Assembly: GCF_011800755.1 (NCBI RefSeq)
Contig: NZ_JAATJW010000001.1
Coordinates: forward strand, 55,968-119,967
Source: Listeria valentina
GTDB lineage: Bacteria > Bacillota > Bacilli > Lactobacillales > Listeriaceae
Length of the DNA stretch: 64,000 bases
Direction: 5' to 3'
Both the position numbers and the translations under genes were made by a program. Numbering within the stretch: the stretch's first letter is position 1; each line of letters starts with the position of its first letter. Positions 57,453 to 64,000 of this stretch are shown one piece after another. The notes under the pieces are model-generated. The model saw only the letters and a program-made list of their open reading frames with translations. It was not told the DNA's origin and ran no database searches.

Positions 57453-58736
57453 TTATTTTTCGACAGCACTGTCTACTAAAAGATCAATCGCTTTACGGAT
57501 TTTAAGATCTGCTTTAAGTTCACTCAAATCACCAAGTGCTTGACGAACTGCTTCTTTTTCCATTCCGTATTTTTCTGCAAGCGAGCTTACTTCTTCATCG
57601 ATTTCAGCTTCTGCCGGTTCGATGTTTTCAGCATCAGCAATCGCTTCAAGAACTAAATTCATTTTCACGCGTTTTTCAGCGTCTTTTTCCATTTGTTCGT
57701 GCATTTTTTCTTCAGTTTGTCCAGTAAATTGATAGTAAAGTTCTGGTGTCAAACCTTGAGCTTGCAAGTCTTGAGCAAAATGGCTCATCAAATGATCTGC
57801 TTCATGATGGATCATTGCATGTGGAATATCCACTTCTGCATTTGCCACCGCTTTTTCAATCACTTCATCTTGTTTTGCTTGACTAGCAGTATCTTCTTTT
57901 GCTTCTTTTAGACGTTTTGTTGTTTTTTCTTTAAGTTCTGCCACTGTTTCCACTTCGGAATCGATGTCTTTTGCAAGCTCATCATCTAGTTCAGGAACTT
58001 CTTTTGTTTTGATTTCATGAACTTTCACTTTGAAAGTGGCTGGTTGTCCAGCTAGATCTTCCGCATGATATTCTTCAGGGAAAGTGATCGCTACTTCTTT
58101 TTCTTCACCAGCTTTTGTGCCAACTAATTGTTCTTCAAAGCCAGGAATGAATTGACCAGATCCAAGTTCAAGAGAATAGTTGTCAGCTTGTCCGCCTTCA
58201 AATGGTTCCCCGTCTTTAAATCCTTCAAAATCAATCACTACAGTATCGCCATTTGCAGCTGGTTCGTCTTCTTTTACAACAAGATCAGCTTGACGCTCAG
58301 TTAGATTTTTAAGTTCTTCTTCTACTTCTTCGTCTTTAAGCTCAGCATCTTGTTTCGCAACTTCTAGTCCTTTGTAATCGCCAAGTTTCACCTCAGGTTT
58401 TACAGTTACTTCAGCTGTTAGCTTCCAGTTTTCACCTTTTTCCATTGATTCCACATTTACTTGTGGTGTATCAACTGGATCGATTCCTGCTTCTTCTATA
58501 GCCCGTGTGTAAACTTCTGGAAGAATGATATCGAGTGCATCTTGATAAAGCGCTTCTTCTCCAAAACGTTGATTAAAAATTTGACGTGGCACTTTTCCTT
58601 TACGGAATCCAGGTACATTTAAAGTTTTACGAACTTTTTGGAAAGCTCGGTCAAGACCTGTTTTAATTTCTTCTTGATTAATTTCAAAAGAAAGGGTTCC
58701 TACGTTGCCTTCTTTTTTTTCCCATTTTACTGACAT
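57453..58736 (-). CDS. tig: Trigger factor
   Basis: A 427-residue ribosome-bound chaperone. N-terminal ribosome-binding domain with the docking loop in [19 protein letters not shown]-type prolyl isomerase domain ([35 protein letters not shown]) and a long helical C-terminal arm. GGAGGG site. Monocistronic. Confidence 0.98.
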   Translation of the reverse strand: MSVKWEKKEGNVGTLSFEINQEEIKTGLDRAFQKVRKTLNVPGFRKGKVPRQIFNQRFGEEALYQDALDIILPEVYTRAIEEAGIDPVDTPQVNVESMEKGENWKLTAEVTVKPEVKLGDYKGLEVAKQDAELKDEEVEEELKNLTERQADLVVKEDEPAANGDTVVIDFEGFKDGEPFEGGQADNYSLELGSGQFIPGFEEQLVGTKAGEEKEVAITFPEEYHAEDLAGQPATFKVKVHEIKTKEVPELDDELAKDIDSEVETVAELKEKTTKRLKEAKEDTASQAKQDEVIEKAVANAEVDIPHAMIHHEADHLMSHFAQDLQAQGLTPELYYQFTGQTEEKMHEQMEKDAEKRVKMNLVLEAIADAENIEPAEAEIDEEVSSLAEKYGMEKEAVRQALGDLSELKADLKIRKAIDLLVDSAVEK

Positions 58737-58850
58737 GGTTCTATTCCCTCCATCATCTATTTAATTAAATGTAAATAAGTTCATGACAAGTTTCAGCCAT
58801 ACCCGTATATTTTAACATAAAACCCACATGATGAAAACAGGAAAGCCGAT

Positions 58851-59786
58851 TTAGAGCAAATAATTTTGTTGATGTTCCTCTAAATTCTGAATAAATGAAA
58901 GAGCCTTTTCAAGTTCTGCCGTTGGTTCGATCTCCAAAAAAGCCCCATAAAGGTCGCTTGCAAAAAGTAAATAGGCATCTTTCCAAAGACTCGCTTCCCC
59001 TGGCTTAAACGTAAAAGGATATAACATGAACGCATGATGTTGAACAGTTTGGAGAAGTTGATCGAGGAGCGTTGGATTTTCATTCTCGAGGCGTTCCTTC
59101 AACAAATCCAAAATCACATTGACAAACGCATCTTCTCCTAAGAAGGAAACATCAACAGGGTTAAACTCCTCCTCCATCCCTAGTTTACATACTTTAAAAG
59201 GTTGGTTTACTTCATGTTCTTGCAATAATTCAAATATGATGGACTGAACAAACGGCGAAGCTGATTTATCTGCCAAAACTGCATGAAAGCTGTCCAAAAA
59301 AGGTTCGATCGATTCAAACCTAATTTTTTGCAAGAACTCAAGCTGTTCAGCTACTGGTAAATTTGTCCAGTTCTCTTTTTGCGATCTAGTCACTAACTTT
59401 TTAGGGAATGGAATTATGTTATGATCGGATTTGCTCGAATCAACTTCTTCTTGTGTTTCTTCTTCTGTAAAATACCGCACGAGTGAAAAATAAGTATCCA
59501 TTTCATCTGTATTCATATAAGCAAGCGCAAGTTCAGTCAGAATCTCCTTATTATAACCATTCATTGTTAAGAAAGATCGACCTGTGTGTTTGGCTAGCTC
59601 ATATTCGCCCATTTCCGTATATAGACGAACAAGTCCTTTAGCAATAAGTGCATCACAAGGATCCAGCTCATACTGCTTTTCTAAAAAAGAAAGCACCCCC
59701 GCTTGTTCTATTTGATTTAAAATTTGATGTTTTCCTTCCAGCCAATTTAAAATGTTGGTAGGAAAGTGTTTCCCCTGCTCGGTCAT
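58851..59786 (-). CDS. TPR-like cytoplasmic protein (Listeria gene next to tig)
   Basis: A 311-residue soluble protein. The first 110 residues look like tetratricopeptide-type helical repeats (LVRLYTEMGEYELAKHTGRSFL, EILTELALAYMNTDEMDTYFSLV). The rest is helical and acidic without recognised motifs. In L. monocytogenes a hypothetical gene holds the same place beside tig. Function unknown. It borders the variable region to its right, and probably has its own promoter. Confidence 0.8.
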   Translation of the reverse strand: MTEQGKHFPTNILNWLEGKHQILNQIEQAGVLSFLEKQYELDPCDALIAKGLVRLYTEMGEYELAKHTGRSFLTMNGYNKEILTELALAYMNTDEMDTYFSLVRYFTEEETQEEVDSSKSDHNIIPFPKKLVTRSQKENWTNLPVAEQLEFLQKIRFESIEPFLDSFHAVLADKSASPFVQSIIFELLQEHEVNQPFKVCKLGMEEEFNPVDVSFLGEDAFVNVILDLLKERLENENPTLLDQLLQTVQHHAFMLYPFTFKPGEASLWKDAYLLFASDLYGAFLEIEPTAELEKALSFIQNLEEHQQNYLL

Positions 59787-60022
59787 CGTTTAAACCCGCC
59801 CCTATTCAAAAAAATTACTCACTCCACTAATTTGCTTCATTCTATATTTACCGCGCCAGCTTGTCAAGTTCACAACTGCACAATCTTTCTTTCATTCATC
59901 TCTAGCAAGCAAGTGAGCTACCCCATTCTATCATAGAAGCATGGATAAGTAGAGAGGAATCACAAAATGTCTATTTTTTGTAACATTTCGAGAGAATGAA
60001 GCGTAAAACGGCTTTATCCCAA

Positions 60023-60051
60023 CAAAAAAACACGGCACATTGTACCGTGTT
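60023..60051 (-). terminator. Terminator after the XRE remnant
   Basis: Stem ACACGG/CCGTGT with a nine-base loop and seven T on the minus strand, eight bases beyond the remnant's stop codon. Confidence 0.8.
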
Positions 60052-60058
60052 CTTCTTC

Positions 60059-60166
60059 TTAATCACAAAAGTCACTTAAATCACAATTTAGAATTTCACT
60101 CAAGATAACCGCGTTTTGATAAGAAAGCCTTACACTTCCTTTTTCCACATTCGCATAGCCGCTCCT
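60059..60166 (-). pseudogene. C-terminal remnant of an XRE-family repressor
   Basis: A 35-codon open stretch ending in TAA reads SGYANVEKGSVRLSYQNA then ILSEILNCDLSDFCD. This is the end of a helix-turn-helix XRE domain (recognition-helix neighbourhood plus the final helix EILNCDLSDF). An in-frame stop at 60167-60169 and no start codon show that the front is lost. It still has its terminator. It is likely a scar of a phage- or island-type repressor. Confidence 0.65.
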
Positions 60167-60184
60167 TTAGGTTACAAAGGCACA

Positions 60185-60214
60185 GAAAAAAGCCCTAACT
60201 TTTGTCAGGGCTTT
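60185..60214 (-). terminator. Terminator after the immunity gene
   Basis: An 11-bp stem (AAAGCCCTAAC with GTCAGGGCTTT, one mismatch) with a TTTTTT run on the minus strand. Confidence 0.85.
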
Positions 60215-60217
60215 AGT

Positions 60218-60553
60218 TTATTTTGCTTTTTCTTTATCCCATAAAGGTGAAGAATATTCAGTACCATACCCTAATTTTGCATCTTCTTTATTTATTTCAA
60301 CTGTTAATTTTAATATATGGAAAAACTTCTTTTTCGCCTCTTCAAATGTTGTAAATTCAAAAGTCTTTCCGATGACATAACTTCTATCATCGCGAGAATT
60401 TACCATGAATTTATCGTCTTTTACATATAGGTGTACAGCAAATGGAACTTTACTATCTTCATCAAATAGTACATAACGCAACGTTTGATAATTTTTTTTA
60501 TTTATTTCTTGCTCGATTTCTTTTTTAAAATCTTTTAACTGTTGATTAGTCAT
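60218..60553 (-). CDS. Putative immunity protein for the TNT-domain toxin
   Basis: A 111-residue, charged, soluble protein (RYVLFDEDSKVPFAVHLYV, KTFEFTTFEEAKKKFFHIL, ending SSPLWDKEKAK) with no signal peptide. It starts one base after the toxin stop, the usual spacing of a cognate immunity gene. Pattern recalls small Imm families (perhaps Imm59), not confirmed. Expected to bind the NADase domain in the cytoplasm and protect the producer. Confidence 0.65.
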   Translation of the reverse strand: MTNQQLKDFKKEIEQEINKKNYQTLRYVLFDEDSKVPFAVHLYVKDDKFMVNSRDDRSYVIGKTFEFTTFEEAKKKFFHILKLTVEINKEDAKLGYGTEYSSPLWDKEKAK

Positions 60554-60554
60554 T

Positions 60555-62369
60555 CTAGTTAACCTCCTTTACTAGTCCGAGCATCTCATAATATTTCACA
60601 TCAGTAATAAATTTAATTTGTTGTCCTCCTCCAGCGCCAAAGACTTCTGCAACCTGTCCTTTTTGAATACTCGCCAGATCTTTAAAGTCAAGACCAAATT
60701 TCCCCATTATTCTATCTAATTGTTTCTTTACTGCTGGAGTAGCATTATTATAGGCATTTTTTATATTTGTTTCCGTAATATCATCCACTATCGTATATTG
60801 ATGATATGCCTTTGCGCTTTCAGGATAAGGAAGACCCCTTGTGTCATAATCAAGTATCTTCCCATTTTCGACAGGACTCGTAAACCTACCAGCAGAGTTT
60901 CCAAACCTATCAACAACCTGTCCAGCTTTTAGATTTGCGTCAACTGTAATCGGGTTTCCTGCACTATCACAAACAAAGCCATCTGCATCTGGCCACTTTA
61001 TTTCTCCAGCTTCATCTAGATAATCGGGAGACCTTACAAGCTCGCCTTTCGATGATTTATAAGCTGTCTCACCATTTTTCAATGTTACTTTTTCAGGCTC
61101 AAATACCTTGCTTGTTTCTTTAATTATATCATTTGTTTGACGTCCTCCGCCATTCAAATTCAGATCATACTTTTGTAGAACCTCTTTCATTTTCTCTGTG
61201 GCATTGCTTACTCGAGATGTTCCGCTTGGTGGAAGTGCGCCAAATCCATCGGCGGCGAGTTGACGTCTTGAGTTCAAATTCAGGTTGTTCTTAAAATTAT
61301 CCGCTACTCGCCCGACTTCATCTAGTCCTCTCGTAGCCTTTTCAACGCCTGTATGTATCCCTTCTTTTACAGTCGTTTTTAAGCTATTAATCCGTGTTAA
61401 GGCACTTTTTTGCCCTAGCTTGAGGAAGTCATCCGCTTTCGATGGAATGCTCTTCACACCGTGCAGAAGATTATCGCTTAAACTGGCAAGCTTAGTGCCT
61501 GATCGAATGGCTTGCGTGCCTCCTGAGAAAGCTTTCATGCCTGGTACAATATCCAACAGTGAAAAGGCTCCACGCATCGCTCTTTCTGATGTATCCAGTT
61601 CGCGACCCGTTAACCAATCTTTCCCACTCACTGCCGCACTCATTTCTAAACCACCATAAGCCAAACCCAACGCAAGTCCTGCTGGTGGACAGAAAATACT
61701 CACGCCAACAATCGCCACCGTTGCCACAACATTCACCCAAAACTCTTTTTTCTGCTGTTCGTCTTTGATAGAAGTATACTCAAAGGCTCGTGAGTTCAAC
61801 ATGGCACTTCTAAATTCTTTTTGGCTCACATCTTGATCTTTATTCTGCCTTTTCCATTCCTTGTACTGGAGTTTCATTTGATCGGCATAATAATTATCAC
61901 CGCTGAACAAATCGTCCAAACTAACTTCTTTTTTCGGCACCTCAATTTGTTCTTGTGTGTAACTATTCGCATACGTTGTGACGGTTTTAGTCGCACCTAT
62001 TCGATTTTTCGTTGTAAACTTCGAAGCGTCTAAGTCCCGCATCCCTTCCACAAATTCATCTAATGCCTCGTAAAAAGGTTGGTCAATCTTGTCCTCCACA
62101 AGTTCCCCTGCTTCTCCCGCAAAGTCATGTAAGACCTCAAAATCTTCATAGAGTTCTTGGAGTTTGTGCTTGTTATCGGTGTGAGAAAAAGAGATCGCGC
62201 CATCTGCATCTAACCTCGCTATATCCTTCTCCACTTCTTCTAAGTTCTTAGAAACATCTTTTAGGCTGTCTATGGCACCCTTTCCCCAAACACCTTTTCC
62301 AATGAGGTTTCCGATGCTTTTTTCTGCTTTTTCAAAATCATCTTCCTGATAATGAACATCTTTCACCAA
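60555..62369 (-). CDS. Polymorphic toxin with C-terminal TNT (NAD+ glycohydrolase) domain
   Basis: A 604-residue toxin. Residues 1-130 are helical and acidic, like the export region of type VII-secreted toxins, though no clear LXG motif is visible. Residues 215-250 are hydrophobic (VVATVAIVGVSIFCPPAGLALGLAYGG), followed by a pre-toxin TG motif (WLTGRELDTSERAMRGAFSLLDIVPG). The C-terminus (about 450-604) matches the tuberculosis necrotizing toxin fold: KWPDADGFV, VVDRFGNSAGRFTSP, YHQYTIVDD and VAEVFGAGGGQQIKF. TNT enzymes hydrolyse NAD+. Start is TTG at 62369 or GTG at 62366, with AGGTGA upstream. Confidence 0.75.
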   Translation of the reverse strand: MVKDVHYQEDDFEKAEKSIGNLIGKGVWGKGAIDSLKDVSKNLEEVEKDIARLDADGAISFSHTDNKHKLQELYEDFEVLHDFAGEAGELVEDKIDQPFYEALDEFVEGMRDLDASKFTTKNRIGATKTVTTYANSYTQEQIEVPKKEVSLDDLFSGDNYYADQMKLQYKEWKRQNKDQDVSQKEFRSAMLNSRAFEYTSIKDEQQKKEFWVNVVATVAIVGVSIFCPPAGLALGLAYGGLEMSAAVSGKDWLTGRELDTSERAMRGAFSLLDIVPGMKAFSGGTQAIRSGTKLASLSDNLLHGVKSIPSKADDFLKLGQKSALTRINSLKTTVKEGIHTGVEKATRGLDEVGRVADNFKNNLNLNSRRQLAADGFGALPPSGTSRVSNATEKMKEVLQKYDLNLNGGGRQTNDIIKETSKVFEPEKVTLKNGETAYKSSKGELVRSPDYLDEAGEIKWPDADGFVCDSAGNPITVDANLKAGQVVDRFGNSAGRFTSPVENGKILDYDTRGLPYPESAKAYHQYTIVDDITETNIKNAYNNATPAVKKQLDRIMGKFGLDFKDLASIQKGQVAEVFGAGGGQQIKFITDVKYYEMLGLVKEVN

Positions 62370-62463
62370 TCATATTCACCTGCCTATTTAGTTTTCTTCC
62401 AGTTTAGCATAAGAGAGAAAAAGAAGATGTAGACATTTTGTGAACTTTTCTAACGATTATACA

Positions 62464-62496
62464 TAAAAAAAGAACCCCGCCCAAAAAAGGACGAGG
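62464..62496 (-). terminator. Terminator-like hairpin, copy 1
   Basis: CCCCGCCC (62475-62482) with GGACGAGG (62489-62496), G-U pairs included, followed by a long T-run on the minus strand. Nearly identical to the hairpin at 62587-62615. Confidence 0.75.
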
Positions 62497-62506
62497 CACA
62501 GATGCG

Positions 62507-62531
62507 TTTACGACCGTTTCTCATGCGGTCG
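62507..62531. repeat. Inverted repeat between the two terminator copies
   Basis: A 7-bp stem with arms ACGACCG and CGGTCGC-like (CGACCG/CGGTCG exact) around a nine-base loop; no T-run. Confidence 0.5.
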
Positions 62532-62586
62532 CTTACGTGTTTCACTATCAAACAGAGCGAAAGACAATTAACAGCATGTTTTTTCT

Positions 62587-62615
62587 AAAAACGAACCCCG
62601 CCCAAAAGGACGAGG
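62587..62615 (-). terminator. Terminator-like hairpin, copy 2 (after the amidase)
   Basis: CCCCGCCC (62596-62603) with GGACGAGG (62608-62615) and a T-run on the minus strand, about 85 bases after the amidase stop. Confidence 0.75.
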
Positions 62616-62701
62616 TCATGCATAGTAAGGGAGTTGGCAATGCAATCACCCGTGCATAAGGGGGTGCTCATGCACATATTTATTATAAGGAATGGCTTTT
62701 G

Positions 62702-63637
62702 CTATTTCAACCAATAGTTTGGTGTATAAAATACTTTCTTTTGTTTCGTGAAATAGGCAGATTTAAGCCCTATTCTTTCGGGGTAATGTTTTAATTTTGT
62801 GCCCGGCTTATATGTCAAAATCTGCCCACCACGCAAATTTTTATTATCCCAGAAAATAGCGAACGCATTGACTGTTGCAGAAATACGCCCTGCGCTATCA
62901 GGTTTGCTTAGATTTTTCAAAAAGCTGTGATAGATAAACCCTTCTTTTCCATCTACATAAGCTCGATACCAGTAACTGTTGTACTTGTACACTTTAATTC
63001 TAGTCCCTGTCTTCCATAGTCTGATAGGTGTTTGACTTTTAAATTGTGGCTTAGGCATGAAAGGCGCTACATCTTGAACCGTTGCACGAATTGCGTTTGG
63101 GTTCACCGTTGAACCTTTCGATGCCGCCACTAAGTCTTTTTCAAACTGAGCTTTCGTGATGCCCCATTGTTTCAAATAACCATAGGGATCTGTATGCGTA
63201 GTTCCTCCGAGCTTTGCCCGTATCCAGTCATGCGATTTAATCCCTCGATTTCCTACACCACTTCCGCTATCCAATGTGATGGGAATACCCGCTTCTTTAG
63301 CCAAATTAACCAGTAATTGGCAATAAGCTGCATAGTCTTTTTGGAAAGTCGCCTTATCTTTTGCACGACAGAGTTCCACTTGAGCATAGGCGTAGGCATT
63401 TCCTTTCGAACCACATCCCCAGCTCGCATAGCCAGTAGGTGCAATCTGAACTACGCGTCCGCCACCACCGACAAAATGAGTTACAAATGCGTTTTGCCAG
63501 TTTCGAGACATATAAGCCACTTCGTTATCAATCGTTGAATTGGGATTAGAAGTTTCATGTGCCACGATAAAGTTTTTCGCTTTTAGTTTTGTTTTCGGAA
63601 GTCCGCTGATTAGTTTCTTTTCAATTTGATACGCCAT
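62702..63637 (-). CDS. Phage-type N-acetylmuramoyl-L-alanine amidase (endolysin)
   Basis: A 311-residue enzyme. Residues 1-180 form an amidase_2 zinc hydrolase very like the catalytic half of Listeria phage endolysin Ply511 (EKKLISGLPKTKLKAKNFIVAHET, SRNWQNAFVTHFVGGGGRVVQ, LGGTTHTDPYGYLKQWGI); zinc ligands are the His of VAHET and of THTDP. The C-terminal 110 residues contain two SH3-like wall-binding repeats (IRLWKTGTRIKVYKYNSYWYRAYV; GGQILTYKPGTKLKHY). No signal peptide. The ATG at 63635-63637 has GAGGAGAGG. No holin or other phage gene is adjacent. Confidence 0.85.
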   Translation of the reverse strand: MAYQIEKKLISGLPKTKLKAKNFIVAHETSNPNSTIDNEVAYMSRNWQNAFVTHFVGGGGRVVQIAPTGYASWGCGSKGNAYAYAQVELCRAKDKATFQKDYAAYCQLLVNLAKEAGIPITLDSGSGVGNRGIKSHDWIRAKLGGTTHTDPYGYLKQWGITKAQFEKDLVAASKGSTVNPNAIRATVQDVAPFMPKPQFKSQTPIRLWKTGTRIKVYKYNSYWYRAYVDGKEGFIYHSFLKNLSKPDSAGRISATVNAFAIFWDNKNLRGGQILTYKPGTKLKHYPERIGLKSAYFTKQKKVFYTPNYWLK

Positions 63638-64000
63638 TATTTGTCCTCTCCTCGTAAAATATATTTTAGAAAGATAAATGATCTTCCCTAAATGTTTCAT
63701 TTCTTTTCCTTACGGAATAAGTTTCGATATTGTTGAATTTCTCAGATACAATGGATGTATGGAAAGGATCCATCGGGAATTTGCTGTTCCCTCCTGTAGA
63801 TAATCTACGACTAAAAGTCTGTTGCCCGAGCCATTGTTATCCCTGCCAACACACTAGCTGTTTCGATTGTATTTTGGGCTTCTGGCTAGTAGAACCAGAA
63901 GGCAGCTTCCAAAAGGCAATCCTTGTATTCTTTTAGGCGAGGTTGTGGTTACACAATGAGCTTCTGGGAAATCCCACAGTATCGAAGCAATTTCCAAATA
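63638..64000. other. Terminal stretch without a recognised gene
   Basis: The first ~80 bases are an AT-rich upstream region of the amidase. From about 63730 the composition changes to a more balanced one, with no Listeria-like gene, promoter or RNA recognised. Minus strand 63949-63999 reads IWKLLRYCGISQKLIV then a stop, resembling a segment of non-LTR retrotransposon reverse transcriptases. A hairpin CTTCTGG/CCAGAAG lies near 63880-63902. Origin unresolved. Confidence 0.4.

Larger units (their letters stand above)
59787..60217. other. Intergenic junction between conserved core and accessory island
   Basis: A 431-base stretch without an intact gene. It contains the upstream region of the TPR gene, a terminator at 60023-60051, the XRE remnant at 60059-60166 and the immunity-gene terminator at 60185-60214. 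Confidence 0.8.
62370..62701. other. Toxin-amidase intergenic region with hairpins
   Basis: A 332-base region with no gene. It holds the toxin leader (a TATAAT at 62456-62461, minus strand), two near-identical terminator hairpins and further stem-loops described separately. Confidence 0.7.

Noticed and set aside
59787..60217. A tRNA gene as attachment site for the island
   Set aside because: I looked for acceptor and T-loop patterns (GTTCGA-type) in this gap and found none.
62460..62680. CRISPR array from the repeated GC-rich hairpins
   Set aside because: Only two copies, each a terminator stem with a T-run; no regular spacers and no cas genes.
63730..63936. Plus-strand open frame of 68 codons
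   Set aside because: No ribosome site, Cys-rich low-quality peptide with no family resemblance, and it lies in the doubtful terminal stretch.

Overview
The window is a chromosomal segment of a low-GC Firmicute, almost certainly genus Listeria. Evidence is the run tig, clpX, three tandem type I signal peptidases, rbgA, rnhB, dprA, topA, trmFO, xerC, hslVU, codY, the parE/parC, luxS and hfq/glnRA blocks, a TPR protein next to tig, and a Listeria-phage-type endolysin. A complete siroheme/NADH nitrite reductase cluster, missing from L. monocytogenes as I know it, suggests a nitrate/nitrite-reducing Listeria outside the monocytogenes group (inference).

Layout. 1-9110: phoH (partial), yqeY, rpsU, rsmE, prmA and the HrcA/CIRCE-controlled heat-shock cluster hrcA-grpE-dnaK-dnaJ, with hemW. 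9229-16943: a complete N-acetylgalactosamine-type operon (GntR regulator, mannose-family PTS IIA/B/C/D, AgaS isomerase/deaminase, deacetylase, tagatose-6-P kinase, tagatose-1,6-bisP aldolase) with a promoter-overlapping operator. 17013-22786: a membrane protein, then sirB-sirC-nirB-nirD-sumT for nitrite reduction and siroheme synthesis, with two matching NreC-like boxes, then a small membrane protein. 22883-33365: yneF, tkt, ynzC, the SOS pair yneA/lexA with three LexA boxes, glnRA, ynbB, hfq, miaA and glpD. 33847-43677: oatA, luxS, parC/parE, yneT, plsY, an aldose-epimerase-like gene, yneQ and yneP. 43819-59786: codY-hslUV-xerC, trmFO, topA, a frameshifted dprA, rnhB, rbgA, sipZ/Y/X, clpX, tig and the TPR gene. 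Nearly all genes lie on the minus strand; only lexA, oatA and plsY are on plus.

59787-64000 is an accessory hotspot beside tig: an XRE repressor remnant, an immunity gene, a 604-residue polymorphic toxin ending in a TNT-type NAD+ glycohydrolase domain, tandem hairpins, and a Ply511-like amidase endolysin without a holin. The last ~270 bases hold no recognisable Listeria gene. Their minus strand encodes a short peptide resembling a non-LTR retrotransposon reverse transcriptase, so an assembly chimera or foreign insertion should be considered.

How the parts work together: the aga operon takes amino sugar to triose phosphate; sirB, sirC and sumT make the siroheme NirB needs; the SOS, heat-shock, GlnR, GlpP-like and AgaR-like control elements are all visible in the DNA. 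Relative to the L. monocytogenes order known to me, the hemW/hrcA block abuts the aga-nir-yneF block instead of lepA, which marks a rearrangement breakpoint.
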